From the NCBI GenBank assembly GCA_016789905.1, contig JAEUQC010000050.1, positions 1 to 61,222 of the forward strand: a stretch of DNA of 61,222 bases. Direction: 5' to 3'. This document shows positions 44,599 to 52,370 of this stretch, in pieces. The translations under genes were made by a program, and so were the position numbers. The notes under the pieces were generated by a model. That model had not been told where the DNA came from and searched no databases. It saw only the letters and a program-made list of their open reading frames with translations. The DNA is from Bryobacterales bacterium (GTDB taxonomy: Bacteria; Acidobacteriota; Terriglobia; Bryobacterales; Bryobacteraceae). The first letter of the stretch is position 1. Each line of letters opens with the position of its first letter.

Positions 44599-45327
44599 AT
44601 GACGAACGGTACAGCTATCATCGACGCCCCGCACGGGGTAGAAATAGCCGAGAAGCGGATACGGATAGTAATCGCGGACGACCACCCGATTGTACGGGAC
44701 GGGATAAGGCGGTTACTGTCGCTGGAAAGCGACATTGATGTCGTTGGAGAGGCCGGCGATGGGCGTGGCGTGCTGGACGTCGTCCACGAGACGAATCCGG
44801 ACGTACTGCTGCTGGATCTGCGGATGCCGAACCTGGACGGGCTAGGCGCGCTGGAGACGTTGCAGCAGACGAACAAGCGGACGCGCGTTATTGTGCTGAC
44901 GGCATCGGAAGACAAGAACGAGTTCGTGCAGGCGATGAAGCTGGGCTGTTCGGGGATTGTGCTGAAGCAGACGGCGCCTGACCTGATTGTGAAGTCGATC
45001 CGGAAGGTTCATTCCGGGGAGATCTGGCTGGATTCGCACACGACGGCGGCGGTGATGCGGCAGTTCGCGACGCCTGGATCGGAAATGGCGGCGCAGGGCG
45101 GAGGCGGGAAGACAGGGCGGGAACGATCGCCTCTGTCGACACGGGAACGCGAGATTGTGGCGCTGGTGGCGCAGGGCTACAAGAACAAGGAAATGGCCGA
45201 GAAGATGTTCATTTCCGAGCAGACGGTGAAGAACCATCTGCACAACATCTTCGACAAGCTGGGCGTATCGGACCGGCTGGAACTGGCGCTGTACGCCATC
45301 CACAAGGGCCTGCATTTGCAAGGGTAA
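44599..45327 (+). CDS. NarL/LuxR-family response regulator
   Basis: A 242-residue regulator: receiver domain with acidic ADDHP, acceptor Asp in VLLLDLRMPNLDG, Thr in VIVLTASED and Lys in IVLKQTAP, then a LuxR-type helix-turn-helix (LSTREREIVALVAQGYKNKE, ISEQTVKNHLHNIFDKLGVS). No cognate kinase is adjacent. Starts at 44581 (GTG) or 44584 (GTG) are also possible; the ATG at 44599 fits the domain best but has only GGAAAA upstream. It is preceded by a structured leader. Confidence 0.93.
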   Translation: MTNGTAIIDAPHGVEIAEKRIRIVIADDHPIVRDGIRRLLSLESDIDVVGEAGDGRGVLDVVHETNPDVLLLDLRMPNLDGLGALETLQQTNKRTRVIVLTASEDKNEFVQAMKLGCSGIVLKQTAPDLIVKSIRKVHSGEIWLDSHTTAAVMRQFATPGSEMAAQGGGGKTGRERSPLSTREREIVALVAQGYKNKEMAEKMFISEQTVKNHLHNIFDKLGVSDRLELALYAIHKGLHLQG

Positions 45328-45358
45328 CGGCGCAGCCGGGCTGCGCTATGCTGGCGGG

Positions 45359-46684
45359 ATGCGCTACATATTGGGCTGGCTGGCGGCGGCGGGGTTGTGG
45401 GGACAGGCGGCTTCTCTTCCCTCATTGCGGGAGCAGGCGGCGGTACAGCAGAGCTGGGTGAAGGCGCGGCTGGAACGGGTGCTGCCGGAGTTAATGCGGA
45501 AGCACGACGTGGCGATGTGGCTGGTGGTGTCGCGAGAGTACAACGAAGATCCGGTGTTTTATTCGCTGATTTCTCCAACAACCTTCGCGGCGCGGCGGCG
45601 AACCATATATGTGCTGTACGACCGGGGGCCGGGGCTGGGAGTGGAACGGCTGGCGTTGGGGGGCAACTCGCAAGGGGGATTGTTTACGGTGTACCGGGAC
45701 CCCGCGGTAGAGAACCGGGAACTGTTAGGCGATGCGCAATGGAAGCTGCTGCGGAAGTTGATCGATGAGCGGCGGCCCAAGAATATCGCGATCGATATTT
45801 CACAGACGCACGCGTTCGCCGATGGACTTTCGGCGGGAGAACGGGAGCAGTTGGAGGAGGCGCTGGGAGCGGAGAACCGGGGGAAGCTGAAGCGGGCGGA
45901 GTTGCTGGCGTTGGAGTATGTAGAAACGCGGCTGCCGGAGATGCTGCCGCTGTACCGGCGGCTAATGGAGAACGCGCACGCGCTAATTGCGCGGGGGTTT
46001 TCCAGCGAGGTGATTACGCCGGGCAAGACGACGAATGAAGACGTTGTTTGGTGGCTGCGGCAGAGGGCGCTGGAGGGAGGATTCGGGACGTGGTTCCAGC
46101 CATCAGTGCGGGTGCAGAAGCCGGGGAAGGCGGGGGCGAATTTCCTGAGCGAAGACGGACCGGCGGTGATTGAGCGAGGGGATGTGCTGCATGTTGATTT
46201 TGGCTTGTCGGCGATGCGGTTGAATACAGACACGCAGCATATGGGATATGTGTTGCGGGAGGGAGAAAGCGGCCCGCCGGCGGGGCTGGCCGCGGCGCTG
46301 GCGCGGGGACAAAAGATGCAAGATCTGCTGCTGGGGCGAATGAAGCCGGGACTGAGCGGGAACGCGGTATTGAGCGAAGCGCTGGCGGATGTGCTGGATG
46401 CCGGGATTAAGGGCACGATCTATACGCATCCGATTGGGGACCACGGGCATGGAGCGGGACCGCTCATTGGACTATGGGACCGGCAGCAGGGAGTGCCCGG
46501 ACGGGGGGATGTGCCGCTGAAGCCGGGCACGTGGTTTTCCATTGAGTTGTCGGCGAAGGTGCCGGTGGCGGAGTGGGGCGGGGCGGAGGTTTTTATTGGG
46601 ATGGAAGAAGAGGCGCATATGCGGCCGGATGGAAAGATGGAGTGGGTGCTGGGGCGGCAGGAGCGATTTCATCTGGTGCGCTAG
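45359..46684 (+). CDS. M24 family metallopeptidase (Xaa-Pro aminopeptidase-like), exported
   Basis: A 441-residue protein with a signal-like N-terminus (MRYILGWLAAAGLWGQAAS) and a pita-bread metallopeptidase domain. Metal ligands are visible in LHVDFGLSA, the His block YTHPIGDHGHGAGP, SIELSAKVP and FIGMEEEAH. Family logic suggests cleavage of X-Pro peptides outside the cytoplasm. A TATGCT hexamer ends 6 nt before the ATG with no ribosome-binding site. Its TAG stop shares a CTAG palindrome with the stop of the convergent permease gene. Confidence 0.9.
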   Translation: MRYILGWLAAAGLWGQAASLPSLREQAAVQQSWVKARLERVLPELMRKHDVAMWLVVSREYNEDPVFYSLISPTTFAARRRTIYVLYDRGPGLGVERLALGGNSQGGLFTVYRDPAVENRELLGDAQWKLLRKLIDERRPKNIAIDISQTHAFADGLSAGEREQLEEALGAENRGKLKRAELLALEYVETRLPEMLPLYRRLMENAHALIARGFSSEVITPGKTTNEDVVWWLRQRALEGGFGTWFQPSVRVQKPGKAGANFLSEDGPAVIERGDVLHVDFGLSAMRLNTDTQHMGYVLREGESGPPAGLAAALARGQKMQDLLLGRMKPGLSGNAVLSEALADVLDAGIKGTIYTHPIGDHGHGAGPLIGLWDRQQGVPGRGDVPLKPGTWFSIELSAKVPVAEWGGAEVFIGMEEEAHMRPDGKMEWVLGRQERFHLVR

Positions 46685-49236
46685 CCTTCGCGAAGCGTCC
46701 GCGCGGGATCAATGCGCAGGGCACGGACAAGGGGCGGCAAAGTGGCGACGGCAGCGGCGAGGACGAGAACGAGTGGGGCGACGGTGAAGCTGAAGGGGTC
46801 TACGGCCGGGACTCCGAAGAGGAGCGGCTGGATCATTCGGGAGAGAGTAACAGACGCGGCGAGGCCAGCGGCGGCGCCGGCGATGGAGTAAAAAAGGCTG
46901 GGACGGAGGACGGCCCAGGCGAGGTGCGTGCCGCGGGCGCCGAGGGCGCGGCGGATGCCCAACTCGCGGGAACGGCGCAAGACGCCGTGGTTGACGACGC
47001 CATAGATTCCGGCCGCGGAGAGCAGCAAAGCGAGTAAGGCAAATGCGGCGACGAGCGAGGCGAGCGAGCGGGACGCCTGCGCGGAAGCGGCAACAATGGT
47101 TTCCATTTGCGAGATCTTGCTTACGGCGCATTGGGAACAAACCTCATTCACCAGGCGCGGAAGATGTTTCAGCAGACCGGCTGGATCGCCGTCGACGCGG
47201 AGAAGGAGGCCAAGCTTGGGAGGGGTGCCGACGGATTGGGGGAGCGGCGTATAGACGTGCCCTTCGGCCCAAGCGGGGAGACCAGTGAGGGTGAAGGATT
47301 TGACATCGTCGACGACGCCGACGATAGTGCGCCATTTTGGTTCCCAAACGGGCCGGAGGCGGCGGCCGACCGGGTTGGCGCCGGGCCAGAACTTTTCGGC
47401 GGTGGAACGGCTGATGAGGACGACCGGAGCGGCAGCGGCGGAATCAGCGGAGGTAAAGGCGCGGCCGGTGAGGAGAGGGATGCGGAGGGCGTCGAGGTGT
47501 TGGACGGAAATTGAGGTGTGCCAGAGAGAGATTTGCGGATCCTTGGCGGGACGCGGGTGATCTTCGAGCGCGGCGGTGAAGGCGGAGAACTCTCCGGTGA
47601 GCGGAAGGGTGTTAGCGGCGGCGGCGACGCGGACGCCGGGGTAGGCGGCCAGATTGGGCTGCAGTTGGTTCCACAGGGCGGAGGAAGTGAGGGTGCGGCT
47701 TGGGCTGAGTTCGGCGGTGACAATCGAATCGGGTTGGAAGCCAGGATTGACGGCGAGAAGGTTCCAGAGGCTATTCAAGAGCAGGCCGGCGCCGACGAGA
47801 AGGATGGTGGCGAAGGCGGATTCGACAAAGATGAGCGGGGCACCGGCGGAGGGAATGCGAGAGAGACGATGGGACTGCCAGGCGGGGAGAAGGCCGAAGA
47901 GGAGACCGCTGCCGAGGGAGATGAGAGCGGTGAAGGCGAGGACACGGAGGTCGATGACGGCTTCGGCGAGACGGGGTGTATCGGCGGGGAGGACGAATTT
48001 GAGGAGATGGAGTTGCTGGAAGGCGAGGAGGACGCCCGCGGCACCGGCGGCGAGGGCGAGGGCGACGGCCTCCGTAATCATTTGGCGGAGCAGACGGGCG
48101 GGGGAGGCGCCAAGAGAGACACGGAGGGCGAGTTCGCGTTCGCGGGCGGCGGCCTGGCCGAACAAGAGGTTGGCGACGTTGACGACGGCGATGAGGAGAA
48201 CGAGGGCGACGACGCCCAGGAGGAGGTAGCTGCGTAACCGCGCGCCGGCGACAAGGTGGTCCCGGAGCGGGGTTAGTGCGGCGTCGGCACCCCAGGCGTC
48301 GGGCATGCGCCAGGGAAAGCTTTGGCGAATGCGGGGGATCCAGCCGCGCAGTTCGGCAGCGGCCTCGGCCGGCGACACGCCCGACCTAAGGCGCGCGAAG
48401 ACGGTGACGCCGCCGGAGCCCCAATACTCGCCGGCTTTAGCGGGATCGAGGCGGAGCGGGGTCCAGAGGCGAATTTCCGGAGAGGGATGACTAAAGCCGG
48501 GCGGCATGACCCCGACGACTTCGTGCGGGAATTCGTCGAGGGCGATGGATTGACCGATGATGGCGGGGTTGGCGGCGTAGCGTTGCAGCCACAGATCATG
48601 GCTGAGGATGACGGCGCGATGGTCGCTGGCGGTAAAGGGACGGCCGAGGGCAGGCGGGATGCCCAGCGTTTGGAAGAAATTGGTCGATACCTCGGAACCG
48701 GAGATGCGTTCGGGCCAGTCTTTACCAGCGAGGTTAAAGGCTCGCGCGCCATTGTGGGCGGCATAATCGGCCGACTTGGCGTTGGCGCGCATCATGTCGA
48801 ACGGGCCACGCATACCGAGGCTGGAGGCATCATAGAGCCGGGCGGGATCGGCAAAGGGAAGCGGGCGAAGGAGTACGGCGTCAAACAGGCCGAAAACGGC
48901 TGAGGTGGAACCGATGGCGAGGGCCATGGTGCCGAGAGTGATGGCGGAGAAGAGTCGATTGCGCAGGAAGAGGCGGAAAGAGAACTTGAGATCCTGCGCG
49001 ATTTCGTCCCAGAGAGCGACTCCCCGGGCGTCGCGACACTCTTCGCGCGCAGCGGTGGCGCGGCCAAGCGAGGCGACGGCAAGACGGCGCGCCTCGGAGG
49101 GCGGGACACCGCGGGCGATGAGGTCGCTGGTCTCCTGTTCGACATGGGAGGCGAACTCGGCGTCGAGGTCGTGATCGAGATCGCGCTGGCGGGTGATGGA
49201 TCGCCAACGGAGGAGTATTATTCGCAGCCAGCGCAT
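46681..49236 (-). CDS. acidobacterial orphan ABC permease (ADOP type)
   Basis: An 851-residue MacB/FtsX-like permease of the acidobacterial ADOP family (TIGR03434 type). An N-terminal cytoplasmic segment (AEFASHVEQETSDLIARGVP, EARRLAVASLG) precedes the first membrane helix (SAITLGTMALAIGSTSAVFG) and the PLPFADPARL block; a duplicated permease unit follows with GVVALVLLIAVVNVANLLFG and a C-terminal FtsX core. No ATPase gene is nearby, which is why the family is called orphan. The ATG at 49236 follows GGAGT. It lies 11 bp after the PadR gene, so PadR probably regulates it. Confidence 0.93.
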   Translation of the reverse strand: MRWLRIILLRWRSITRQRDLDHDLDAEFASHVEQETSDLIARGVPPSEARRLAVASLGRATAAREECRDARGVALWDEIAQDLKFSFRLFLRNRLFSAITLGTMALAIGSTSAVFGLFDAVLLRPLPFADPARLYDASSLGMRGPFDMMRANAKSADYAAHNGARAFNLAGKDWPERISGSEVSTNFFQTLGIPPALGRPFTASDHRAVILSHDLWLQRYAANPAIIGQSIALDEFPHEVVGVMPPGFSHPSPEIRLWTPLRLDPAKAGEYWGSGGVTVFARLRSGVSPAEAAAELRGWIPRIRQSFPWRMPDAWGADAALTPLRDHLVAGARLRSYLLLGVVALVLLIAVVNVANLLFGQAAARERELALRVSLGASPARLLRQMITEAVALALAAGAAGVLLAFQQLHLLKFVLPADTPRLAEAVIDLRVLAFTALISLGSGLLFGLLPAWQSHRLSRIPSAGAPLIFVESAFATILLVGAGLLLNSLWNLLAVNPGFQPDSIVTAELSPSRTLTSSALWNQLQPNLAAYPGVRVAAAANTLPLTGEFSAFTAALEDHPRPAKDPQISLWHTSISVQHLDALRIPLLTGRAFTSADSAAAAPVVLISRSTAEKFWPGANPVGRRLRPVWEPKWRTIVGVVDDVKSFTLTGLPAWAEGHVYTPLPQSVGTPPKLGLLLRVDGDPAGLLKHLPRLVNEVCSQCAVSKISQMETIVAASAQASRSLASLVAAFALLALLLSAAGIYGVVNHGVLRRSRELGIRRALGARGTHLAWAVLRPSLFYSIAGAAAGLAASVTLSRMIQPLLFGVPAVDPFSFTVAPLVLVLAAAVATLPPLVRALRIDPARTLREG

Positions 49237-49247
49237 GCCGACTCCTT

Positions 49248-49577
49248 TCACGAAAGGCCAAGAATGCCATTCACAGCGGTGGAGAGACGGGCCCAGGAAT
49301 CCGTCTCCTTGCGCAGATGGGCGCGGCCAGCGCGCGTGAGCGAGTAGAACTTGACCTGGCGGCCTGTGGCCGATTCCTTCCATTCGCCGGTGATCCAACC
49401 TTGTTGTTCGAGTTTATGGAGGGACGGGTAGAGGGAGCCATGGCTGACATGAAGCGTCTCGTTGGACATCTGGCGGAGGCGGGCGGAGACGGACCAGCCG
49501 GTCATCGGTTCGAGGCTGAGGATCTGGAGGATGAGGACGTGGAGAGTGCCCTGGAGAATAGCGTCGGATTTGCTCAT
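49248..49577 (-). CDS. PadR family transcriptional regulator
   Basis: A 109-residue winged-helix repressor. The opening DAILQGTLHVLILQILSLEP and the wing block HVSHGSLYPSLHKLEQQGWI are diagnostic of PadR. PadR proteins paired with ADOP permeases are frequent in Acidobacteria. The gene is first of the two-gene operon and probably binds the inverted repeat at 49602-49618 just upstream of its start. Confidence 0.95.
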   Translation of the reverse strand: MSKSDAILQGTLHVLILQILSLEPMTGWSVSARLRQMSNETLHVSHGSLYPSLHKLEQQGWITGEWKESATGRQVKFYSLTRAGRAHLRKETDSWARLSTAVNGILGLS

Positions 49578-49601
49578 GGACTATTTACCGGTATCCGACA
49601 C

Positions 49602-49618
49602 GTATCGAATACCGATAC
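49602..49618. promoter_or_regulatory. candidate PadR operator
   Basis: A perfect inverted repeat GTATCG-AATAC-CGATAC lies 25 bp upstream of the padR start on the minus strand, with additional GATA and CGATAC motifs up to 49635. PadR-type regulators bind such dyads, and autoregulation is inferred from the position. Confidence 0.55.
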
Positions 49619-49691
49619 ATAACGATACTCGATAGATAGAAAGAGAGCAAGGGGCATTTCTTTTCCCGGGAATATACATTTTTTTGGCAAG

Positions 49692-50421
49692 ATGATTTCG
49701 GATACGACAACCGAAATGGATTGGATGGTGCTGGCGCTGCGGCGGAAGCAGACGCCGGGGCAACGGATGCCGAACGCCTTGGGGATGAGTGAACTGGTGC
49801 GGTCGCTCGAATTGGGGATGCCGCGGAATCCGCATCCGGATGCCGATGAGCGCGAGTTGCGATATTCGCTTTCGGTGAAGCGGTATGGGCGAGCGCTGGA
49901 AGTGGCGGGGCCGAGTATGTGGTGGCAGGGTCAGTGGCCAGCAGTACGTTCGGAGAGCCACGGGCGACGGCGGATATCGATATGGTGGCGCGGCTGACCG
50001 AGCCGATGGCGGAACGGCTGGCGGGGCTGCCGGGACACGCCTTTTACCTTGAAGTGGAGACGGCAAAGGAGGCGATTCGCGAGAGGAGACCGTTCCATAT
50101 TCTGTCGATGGTGAATGTGACAAAGTTCGATTTTTTCAGGTGGGGAAATATCCGTTTGGCGCGGCGCAGTTGCGCCGGAAGCGGATGACGAAAGTTGATT
50201 TTCCATCCGAAGTTGAGGTGCCGGTGGCGAACGCGGAGGATGTGTTACTGGCGAAACTGCGCTGGTACGACCGGGGCGGGCGGAGTTCGGAGCGGCAATG
50301 GAACGACGTTCTGGGCGTGCTGCGGATGCAAGGCGCGGCGATTGATTGGGAGTATATCGAAGAGTGGGCGCCTCGGCTGGGGGTGGCGGATTTGGCGGCG
50401 CAACTGCCACGATTTGACTAG
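49692..50421 (+). pseudogene. broken two-gene locus ending in a nucleotidyltransferase-like protein
   Basis: Three reading frames each cover part. From 49692 a small protein (SELVRSLELGMPRNPHPDAD, ERELRYSLSVKRYG) reads into sequence belonging to the next gene. From about 49905 the second frame gives EYVVAGSVASSTFGEPRATA and DIDMVARLTEP, a nucleotidyltransferase-type start lacking its N-terminus. From 50137 a third frame completes it (VGKYPFGAAQLRRKRMTKVD to the stop at 50421). The second break lies at a run of six T (50131-50136); one more T restores one continuous frame. The first break looks like a deletion fusing two adjacent genes. Confidence 0.7.
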
Positions 50422-50453
50422 CGCGCCGGGTGGGTTACCATGCGGTTTACCCT

Positions 50454-52367
50454 ATGCGATACGGACTGGTGGTTTTCTCGATCTCATTGTCTATTTCCGG
50501 GGCCTTCGGGCAGGTGGCGGTTGGCACTTATTTGCAGCAGGTGGCCTCCGCCAGTGACACGGCTCCGGCGGAGTTGACGGCGCCAAGGAAGATGGGCGGA
50601 CTGGAGGCGCGGGGGGATGGTCTATTTGAAAACGGCACGAGGCTGTTGCCGCGGGCGGGCGGGCGGAGCTGGGCGCCGGTGGATGTGAAAGCGGCGGCGT
50701 ATGACTCGCAGGGGCGGCTGTGGTTTTGCTCGCCGCAGGGACTGGGGATGCGGGATGGGGCGAAGTGGTCGCTGTGGACGAGCGAGGATGGGATGCCGTG
50801 GGATGAGTGCACGGCACTGGCGCCGGCGCCGGATGGGAGTGTGTGGCTGGGAACGACCCGGGGGGCGATCCGGTTCGACGGGGCGCGCTGGGAGTACCGG
50901 CAGGGGCGGCGGTGGCTGCCGGACGACGATGTGAGGGCGGTGTGGGTGGACGCATCGAATACGGCATGGTTCCAGACGGCGAAAGGTGTGGGGAAGATTC
51001 AATCCGTGCCGATGACGCTGGCGGAGAAGGCGAAGTATTTTGAGGACGAGATAGACCGGCGGCACCGGCGAACGGAGTATGAGTATGTACTGGAGGTGCG
51101 GCTGGACAAGGCGGGGGATAAGTCCAAATGGACGCAGCATGATTCGGACAACGACGGGCTGTGGACGTCGATGTACGGCGCGGGTGAGTGCTATGCGTAT
51201 GCGGTGACGAAAGACCCGAAAGCAAAGGAGCGGGCGAAGAAGGCCTATGAGGCGATGCGGTTTTTGTGGCAGGTGACACAGGGTGGAACTCCGGCGGCGC
51301 CAAAGGGATTTGTGGCGCGCACGGTGCTGCCGGCCTCGGCCGGGGACCCGAACGCAACGGCGTATACGCCGGAAAAAGACCGGAAGATGCAGGCAACGCG
51401 GGACCGGATGTGGAAGGTGATGAACCCGCGGTGGCCGAAGAGCGCGGACGGGAAGTGGTATTGGAAGGCCGATACTTCGTCGGATGAGTTAGACGGGCAT
51501 TACTACTTCTACGCTTTGTATTTCGACCTGGTGGCCAAGGGAGACGCGGCGGAGGAGGCGCGGGTGAAGGAGCACGTGGCGGCGCTGACGGACCACATTG
51601 TGGACCACAACTTTCAACTTGTGGACCATGACGGGAAGGTGACGCGGTGGGGAGCGTTCAACCCGGAGGAGTTGAACTTCAACTTCATGTGGGCCGACGA
51701 CCGGCCGCTGGACTCCTTCAGTATTCTGGCGTATTTGAAAACGGCGGAGCACGTGACGGGAGACAGGAAGTACGCGGCGGCGGCGCGGCGGTTGATTGAA
51801 AAGCACGGGTACGCGATCAACACGATGATGAACAAGCACTATGGCGGGGCCGGAGCGGGCAACCAGAGTGATGACGAGATGGCGTTCATGATGCTCTACA
51901 ATCTGCTGCGATACGAGACGGACCCGGTGCTGCGATCGATTTATGGGGTGACGCTGCGGAGGCGGTGGGAGGTGGAGGAGCCGGAGCTGAATCCGGTATT
52001 CAACTATCTGGCCGGGGCGGTGCTGAAGGGGATGACGTATCAGGATTCGCATTCGACGGACCAGTTGGAACTGGACGGGGCGTGGCTGGAGGAATCGGCC
52101 GATACGCTGCGGCGATTTCCGCTGGACCGGATGAGTTGGCGGATGACGAACAGTCACCGGAAGGACATACGGCTGTTGAACCGGGAGACGGCGCGCGGGG
52201 CGCGGAAGGACGGCCGGGTGCTGCCAATTGATGAGCGGTACGTGAACCACTGGAACCACGATCCGTGGCGGCTGGACCAGGGCGGGGACGGACGGGAACT
52301 GGCGAGCGGCGCGTCGTTTCTGCTGCCGTATTATATGGGACGCTATTACGGATTCCTGAAGGATTAA
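50454..52367 (+). CDS. secreted protein: propeller N-terminus and glycosidase-like helical C-terminus
   Basis: A 637-residue exported protein. Signal peptide RYGLVVFSISLSISGAFGQ. Residues about 45-190 show propeller-type blades (AAAYDSQGRLWFCSPQGLGM, LAPAPDGSVWLGTTRGAIRF) like the two-component-regulator propeller. The rest is helical with WTQHDSDNDGLWTSMYGAGE, DELDGHYYFYALYFDL and NQSDDEMAFMMLYNLLRYET, suggestive of an alpha/alpha toroid glycoside hydrolase or epimerase. No catalytic assignment is attempted. Another ATG at 50430 is possible, but 50454 gives the cleaner signal peptide. It ends 3 bp before the next gene. Confidence 0.75.
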   Translation: MRYGLVVFSISLSISGAFGQVAVGTYLQQVASASDTAPAELTAPRKMGGLEARGDGLFENGTRLLPRAGGRSWAPVDVKAAAYDSQGRLWFCSPQGLGMRDGAKWSLWTSEDGMPWDECTALAPAPDGSVWLGTTRGAIRFDGARWEYRQGRRWLPDDDVRAVWVDASNTAWFQTAKGVGKIQSVPMTLAEKAKYFEDEIDRRHRRTEYEYVLEVRLDKAGDKSKWTQHDSDNDGLWTSMYGAGECYAYAVTKDPKAKERAKKAYEAMRFLWQVTQGGTPAAPKGFVARTVLPASAGDPNATAYTPEKDRKMQATRDRMWKVMNPRWPKSADGKWYWKADTSSDELDGHYYFYALYFDLVAKGDAAEEARVKEHVAALTDHIVDHNFQLVDHDGKVTRWGAFNPEELNFNFMWADDRPLDSFSILAYLKTAEHVTGDRKYAAAARRLIEKHGYAINTMMNKHYGGAGAGNQSDDEMAFMMLYNLLRYETDPVLRSIYGVTLRRRWEVEEPELNPVFNYLAGAVLKGMTYQDSHSTDQLELDGAWLEESADTLRRFPLDRMSWRMTNSHRKDIRLLNRETARGARKDGRVLPIDERYVNHWNHDPWRLDQGGDGRELASGASFLLPYYMGRYYGFLKD

Positions 52368-52370
52368 TCG

